Source: a virus
IMG/VR virus record: IMGVR_UViG_3300025929_000012
Location: 1-64,000 of that record
DNA length: 64,000 nucleotides
Reading direction: 5' to 3' (one strand)
In this document: positions 60,783 to 64,000 of the stretch, piece after piece
Layout of the letters: each line of letters starts with the position of its first letter
How positions within the stretch are numbered: the first letter of the stretch is position 1
The notes under the pieces: model-generated
What the model saw: only the letters and a program-made list of their open reading frames with translations
Told to the model about the DNA's origin: nothing
Databases searched by the model: none
Made by a program: the position numbers and the translations under genes

Positions 60783-62087
60783 TCAGGTCAGGGTGGGGAC
60801 GGGCTGGCTAAGGACCGGCTCTGGCGGCAGGAACGGCTTCCATGTGCCCTTGCCGAGCATGAACGCCGTGCCGCACATCGAGTGCTTGCCGCCAACCCCG
60901 TGGTTGCACGCGGCGCACGCTGGCAAGATGTTCGCCCACGCGTCCGTCCCGCCCTTGCACAGCGGGAAGTAGTGCTCAACTTCCTCGGATGGGGCACCGC
61001 AGTAGAAGCACGGGTCCCCGGTCATCTCGATGCACCGGGCCAGCGACAGCAGCCGCTCCAGGTCGGTCAGGCCCTCTTCGGCGCGCATCCGCCGGCGCAT
61101 CCTCGCCGCTGAGCGCAGGCCGGGGTTCTCACGCGCCCAGCGGCGCGCGTTCTCCCGGTGCTCCTCCACGTAGACCGCGCGGTACAGCCGGGCGTATTCG
61201 AGGCGCGCCGCCTGCGTGTCCCGGTAGTACTCGCGGTTGTACTCCTTGCGTGACGGCGACAGGTACCTGTGCTCGCGGCAGAAGCCGATCGCGTTGTCGG
61301 CGTTGATCGTCTTCCCGCATCCGCCCTTGGCGCACTTGCGGGCGTCCGGTGCCCAGTACTCGCCCCGGTGCTCGATGCAGCGGCCGAGGGTATTGGTCGT
61401 CGTCATGCGGTTATCGCAGCCGCCGACCGTGCACTCCGGCAGTTCCAGCGGGATATAGCGGTGCTCCGCAGTGCAGCGGCCGGTCATGTTGTCTGAGCGC
61501 AGCCGGTTGTAGCAGCCCTCCTGCGAGCACTCGGCGCGCTCATCGGGGCGCAGCCTTGTCAGCTCCCGCTGCCTTGCGTTCTCCCGGTCCTTGTACACCC
61601 GCATCAAGGGAGACTCCGCGAAGTGCTCCGGGCAGTAGCCGCACGTGTTGTCCACCCGGAGTTGCCGGTCGCAGCCCCGGGCGCTGGCGCAGAACCGGGC
61701 CGGAGCGCGGGCGGTCGCGTACTTGTGCTCCTCGCAGTACCCGCTCTGGTTGTCGCGCCGGACGGCCTTCCCGCAGTGGGCGCATGCGCCCATGCCCTCG
61801 CCGATGTAGCGGTGCTCCTGGCAGCGGCCGATGCTGTTGTTCCTGCGGAGGGGAGCGCCGCACTCGGTGCAGCCGGGGCGCGCTAGCCGTGCTGCCGCAC
61901 GGTCGGCCTTGCGCTTGGCCAGCTTCCGCAGGTGGGCTTCATGGGCCACGATCGCGGCGCGCACTTCCTGGCAGTCCGGGCAGCGGACCTGCTTAGTGGA
62001 TGCGCGGGCGAATGAGACCTGGCAATCTGCGCACGTGCCCGGCTTGAAGACTCGCGGAGACCTGCGCGCGGGGGTTATATCATGCAT
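60783..62087 (-). CDS. HNH endonuclease with six tandem zinc-finger-like modules
   Basis: The 434-residue product has six ~35-45-residue units of the form C-x2-C/G-C ... R-x-(D/T)N-x3-G-x-C-x2-EH (e.g. CAHCGKAVRRDNQSGYCEEH), then a coiled-coil region and a C-terminal HNH core (CFYCGAPSEEVEHYFPLCKG, ACAACN). The tandem units resemble DNA-binding modules of homing endonucleases. It sits just downstream of the major capsid gene with a hairpin leader like the first HNH gene. Confidence 0.8.
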   Translation of the reverse strand: MHDITPARRSPRVFKPGTCADCQVSFARASTKQVRCPDCQEVRAAIVAHEAHLRKLAKRKADRAAARLARPGCTECGAPLRRNNSIGRCQEHRYIGEGMGACAHCGKAVRRDNQSGYCEEHKYATARAPARFCASARGCDRQLRVDNTCGYCPEHFAESPLMRVYKDRENARQRELTRLRPDERAECSQEGCYNRLRSDNMTGRCTAEHRYIPLELPECTVGGCDNRMTTTNTLGRCIEHRGEYWAPDARKCAKGGCGKTINADNAIGFCREHRYLSPSRKEYNREYYRDTQAARLEYARLYRAVYVEEHRENARRWARENPGLRSAARMRRRMRAEEGLTDLERLLSLARCIEMTGDPCFYCGAPSEEVEHYFPLCKGGTDAWANILPACAACNHGVGGKHSMCGTAFMLGKGTWKPFLPPEPVLSQPVPTLT

Positions 62088-62120
62088 GCGTGTTGCACCG
62101 CCGTAATCGGTGTGGCCACG

Positions 62121-62150
62121 TCCCGGTGCCTGTTAGCGCAGGTGCCGGGA
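62121..62150 (-). promoter_or_regulatory. Leader hairpin before HNH gene 2
   Basis: TCCCGGTGCCTG (62121-62132) pairs with CAGGTGCCGGGA (62139-62150), 12 bp with two G-U pairs and loop TTAGCG. It lies between the capsid stop (62214) and the HNH start (62087). Equivalent to the hairpin at 52122-52158. Confidence 0.6.
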
Positions 62151-62213
62151 CCTTTACGTACACGAGTCTATCAGACTTTCTAAGCCCGATAACCGGCCCA
62201 TGCACGTGTTCGA

Positions 62214-63128
62214 TTATACCCCGCTGAGCAGCACAATTGCGCTTGGCTGATCTAGACCTACGGCTGACGCCCTTTGCACGTCGCTCCTCGAAGCCTTGCG
62301 GCTCTCATCCCGATAGAGCGGAGAAGCCTGGTACGGCAATTCGTCGGCAATGAAGCCGCACCTATTGCGCTGCATGATAATGGCATTCCCGGCCGGTATT
62401 TGCCTCGATACCATAACATCGAGGTTAAATATCCGATTGGGAAGCACCCCCGTATACTGTAGCGATTCCGATGCGATATCGCCAATATAGGGCGCGGCGA
62501 ATGAGGATGACTGAAGAAGGGTATTCTTCGTTCCGTGATTGATTATCATGGTGTCTGCCTCGAATCCGAGGAAAGACGAAAGGCCGGTGATCGGGCTTGC
62601 TATTGAGGCGTTTTCGATCAAATACACGCCATTGGCGATGTCCGCGCGGATGGTGGCGTTGCTTGACGCCCACGCGTTGGACACCGCCAGGGTCTGGATG
62701 CCCGCGTTAGCTACTACAGCGCTGTAGAAGGCCGCGTTCCACGAGTACACCATCGTGTTCTTGACCTGCGTCAACTGCCGCGTGACCGGGTCGACGGACT
62801 GCCGGCGCCGCATCTCGTCGGAGACCATGATGGCCATCGCCCGCTCATGCGAGAACACGACCCGGGGAATGCCGACGGACGTCGGGACGACAGGGACCTC
62901 GGCGAACTCAGCGCGGATTTCCGGCACGTCATCCGCATATAGCGGAGTGCTCTCGGAATAGCGGACGGCACCGGACTCGGCGAGGCCACCGGAGCGCAAG
63001 ACGGCGTCTACGATGAACTCGTTCTTCGTCATGTCGAGGATCAGCGCGGGGATCGTCAGGGGGTCCTTGAGGAGGGCATCAACGGTAATCCGCGGGCCGT
63101 CCATGCTGGTGTACGCGGGCGTGGGCAT
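62214..63128 (-). CDS. Major capsid protein (HK97-like fold)
   Basis: The 304-residue product has an HK97-type layout: an N-terminal arm (ITVDALLKDPLTIPALIL), an extended loop (AEFAEVPVVPTSVGIPRVVF), the spine helix region (HERAMAIMVSDEMRRRQSVD), the P and A domains (PITGLSSFLGFEADTMIINH) and a C-terminal strand with DQPSAIVLLSGV. ATG 63128 has the RBS GGAAGG. It forms the icosahedral shell; the head decoration gene lies upstream. Bases ~62160-62560 are lower in GC. Confidence 0.85.
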   Translation of the reverse strand: MPTPAYTSMDGPRITVDALLKDPLTIPALILDMTKNEFIVDAVLRSGGLAESGAVRYSESTPLYADDVPEIRAEFAEVPVVPTSVGIPRVVFSHERAMAIMVSDEMRRRQSVDPVTRQLTQVKNTMVYSWNAAFYSAVVANAGIQTLAVSNAWASSNATIRADIANGVYLIENASIASPITGLSSFLGFEADTMIINHGTKNTLLQSSSFAAPYIGDIASESLQYTGVLPNRIFNLDVMVSRQIPAGNAIIMQRNRCGFIADELPYQASPLYRDESRKASRSDVQRASAVGLDQPSAIVLLSGV

Positions 63129-63238
63129 GTCTGTGTCCTTCCGGGGTCGCTCAGTGCACCCGGCGCGGCAGGGCTGCCCAGGGCATGTCGTTCACGGGTG
63201 ATGGCCCCGGGGGAGTCAGCAGGGCGGGAAGGGGGCGG

Positions 63239-63697
63239 TTAACCGAAGATGCGGGCGCGGCCGACGGCGTTGGTGGCGACGACGACGCCGCCGGGCTGGG
63301 TGCAGCGCCCGACGATGGTCGCGGGGAGGGTGTCGGTGCCGGACACCCACGGGGTCACCTGGCCGTTCGCGGCGGCCTTCAGGAGGGTGCCGAACGCGCA
63401 GTTCGCGGCGAAGACGACGTGCATGTCCTCCCCGTGGTGGACGGAGACGTAGTCGCTGACCACGCTCACGTCCAGCAGCGGTGCCCCGCCGGCGAGGGTG
63501 TCGGTCGCGCCGGCCTGGGTGGGGATCGGGGCGGCGTCGTTCCCGGCGACGCCGAGCACGAGGATCGAGCCTGCGCCCGCGGTGGAGACCGTCGTGGCTG
63601 CAGCGCCGTCAGCGGCGACGAGGGTTCCGCCTGCGACGGCCGCGCTGACCTGGTAGGAATCGGGGCCGGACTTAAAATGCGGTAGCGAGCCGGGCAC
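63239..63697 (-). CDS. Head decoration / capsid-stabilising protein
   Basis: The 152-residue product (VAGGTLVAADGAAATTVSTA, VVSDYVSVHHGEDMHVVFAA) is beta-rich and lies just upstream of the major capsid gene, as decoration proteins (gpD/HK97-type) do. It likely binds the shell exterior. Confidence 0.65.
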   Translation of the reverse strand: MPGSLPHFKSGPDSYQVSAAVAGGTLVAADGAAATTVSTAGAGSILVLGVAGNDAAPIPTQAGATDTLAGGAPLLDVSVVSDYVSVHHGEDMHVVFAANCAFGTLLKAAANGQVTPWVSGTDTLPATIVGRCTQPGGVVVATNAVGRARIFG

Positions 63698-63774
63698 TGT
63701 GAGTCACCATCCTGTTCGTGGGGCATGAAAAAACCCGCACGCGGCGGGTGAGTGAACTGCGGGGGCGAGGCGGG

Positions 63775-64000
63775 CTAGATGCCAGTGCGGCGGCGGAACT
63801 CCGAGACGAGCGCGGCACGGTCCTGCGCGGCCTTCTCCTCCGCCTGGCGCTCCGCGTCCGCGCTGAAGTCCAGGGGGGTGCCGAGCTCGCCGGACAGGTC
63901 CAGCATCCTGACTGTCTGCCCGACCTCCTTCAGTACCTTCCGCACGATCGCCCCGGCGTCGATGGAGGAGCCGTTGGACAGTTCCACGACGTGGCCCTCA
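63775..64000 (-). CDS. C-terminal part of a scaffold/prohead-like protein (partial)
   Basis: The frame is open to the right edge of the window (the last bases still code, EGHVVELSNGSS), so the gene starts outside. The seen part (IVRKVLKEVGQTVRMLDLSG, AERQAEEKAAQDRAALVSEF) is charged and helical, like the end of a scaffold protein, and precedes the decoration gene. Confidence 0.6.
   Translation of the reverse strand, partial: EGHVVELSNGSSIDAGAIVRKVLKEVGQTVRMLDLSGELGTPLDFSADAERQAEEKAAQDRAALVSEFRRRTGI

Noticed and set aside
62088-62213. A group I intron carrying the HNH gene in the capsid gene
   Set aside because: The capsid frame ends with a normal C-terminus before the HNH gene and no downstream exon is seen; the HNH gene is freestanding.

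Overview
The window is a stretch of a temperate, long-tailed (siphovirus-type) actinobacteriophage. It is very GC-rich, uses many GTG starts, and packs short genes with ATGA/GTGA overlaps. It carries phage replication, integration, lysis, tail and head genes. Terminase, portal and most of the prohead genes are not visible, so the genome continues past the right edge and probably the left edge too. An attP-like site with direct repeats on both sides lies next to the integrase gene. This suggests the unintegrated form of the phage rather than a prophage already inserted in a host tRNA-Ser(GCU) gene.

Layout. (1) 1-13 kb, plus strand: a nucleotide/DNA metabolism operon with a MazG-like fusion protein, a cytosine-C5 methyltransferase spread over overlapping frames, an XRE regulator, a replication initiator with iterons inside its gene, a DnaC-type loader, a DnaB helicase, a VRR-type nuclease and an HD hydrolase. 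(2) 13-20 kb, plus strand: many small zinc-ribbon or unknown proteins, then a cluster of host-like signalling pieces: a protein ending in a RHIM-like amyloid motif, a GntR-type wHTH (minus strand), a DUF397 protein and an FxSxx-COOH-type peptide. (3) 20-24 kb: a GIY-YIG protein, attP, tyrosine integrase, immunity repressor and a Cro/excisionase-like gene with repeated operators. (4) 24-29 kb, plus strand: a second small-gene operon with a DUF3987-like ATPase and a SAM-dependent methyltransferase. (5) 29-31.7 kb: holin candidate and endolysin (minus strand), interleaved with two PadR regulators (plus strand). (6) 31.7-64 kb, minus strand: tail fibre and minor tail proteins, tape measure, G/GT chaperones, tail tube, connectors, major capsid, decoration protein, and the end of a scaffold-like gene.

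Two features organise the window. First, the minus-strand structural module is repeatedly interrupted by plus-strand accessory islands (35.6, 42.8, 47.4, 49.1, 52.9, 57.4 and 58.4 kb) and by a minus-strand orphan response regulator (37.2-37.9 kb). Most of their first genes look leaderless, with a TANNNT-like box 6-7 nt before the start codon. Second, one promoter design (TTGC.. / 17 bp / TAAAGT with the palindrome CTTTACCNGGTAAAG across the -10) occurs three times, at 12.88, 23.60 and 35.57 kb. Each copy heads an accessory operon, so one unidentified regulator may control all three.

Most unusual points: phage-borne copies of actinobacterial signalling parts (RHIM-like motif, FxSxx-COOH peptide, DUF397, a response regulator without its phosphoacceptor Asp, an orphan Phd antitoxin); two-frame coding in the methyltransferase; and two HNH genes that share a leader design and sit beside lower-GC 3' ends of structural genes. 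All family calls come from reading the sequence by eye; no database search was run.
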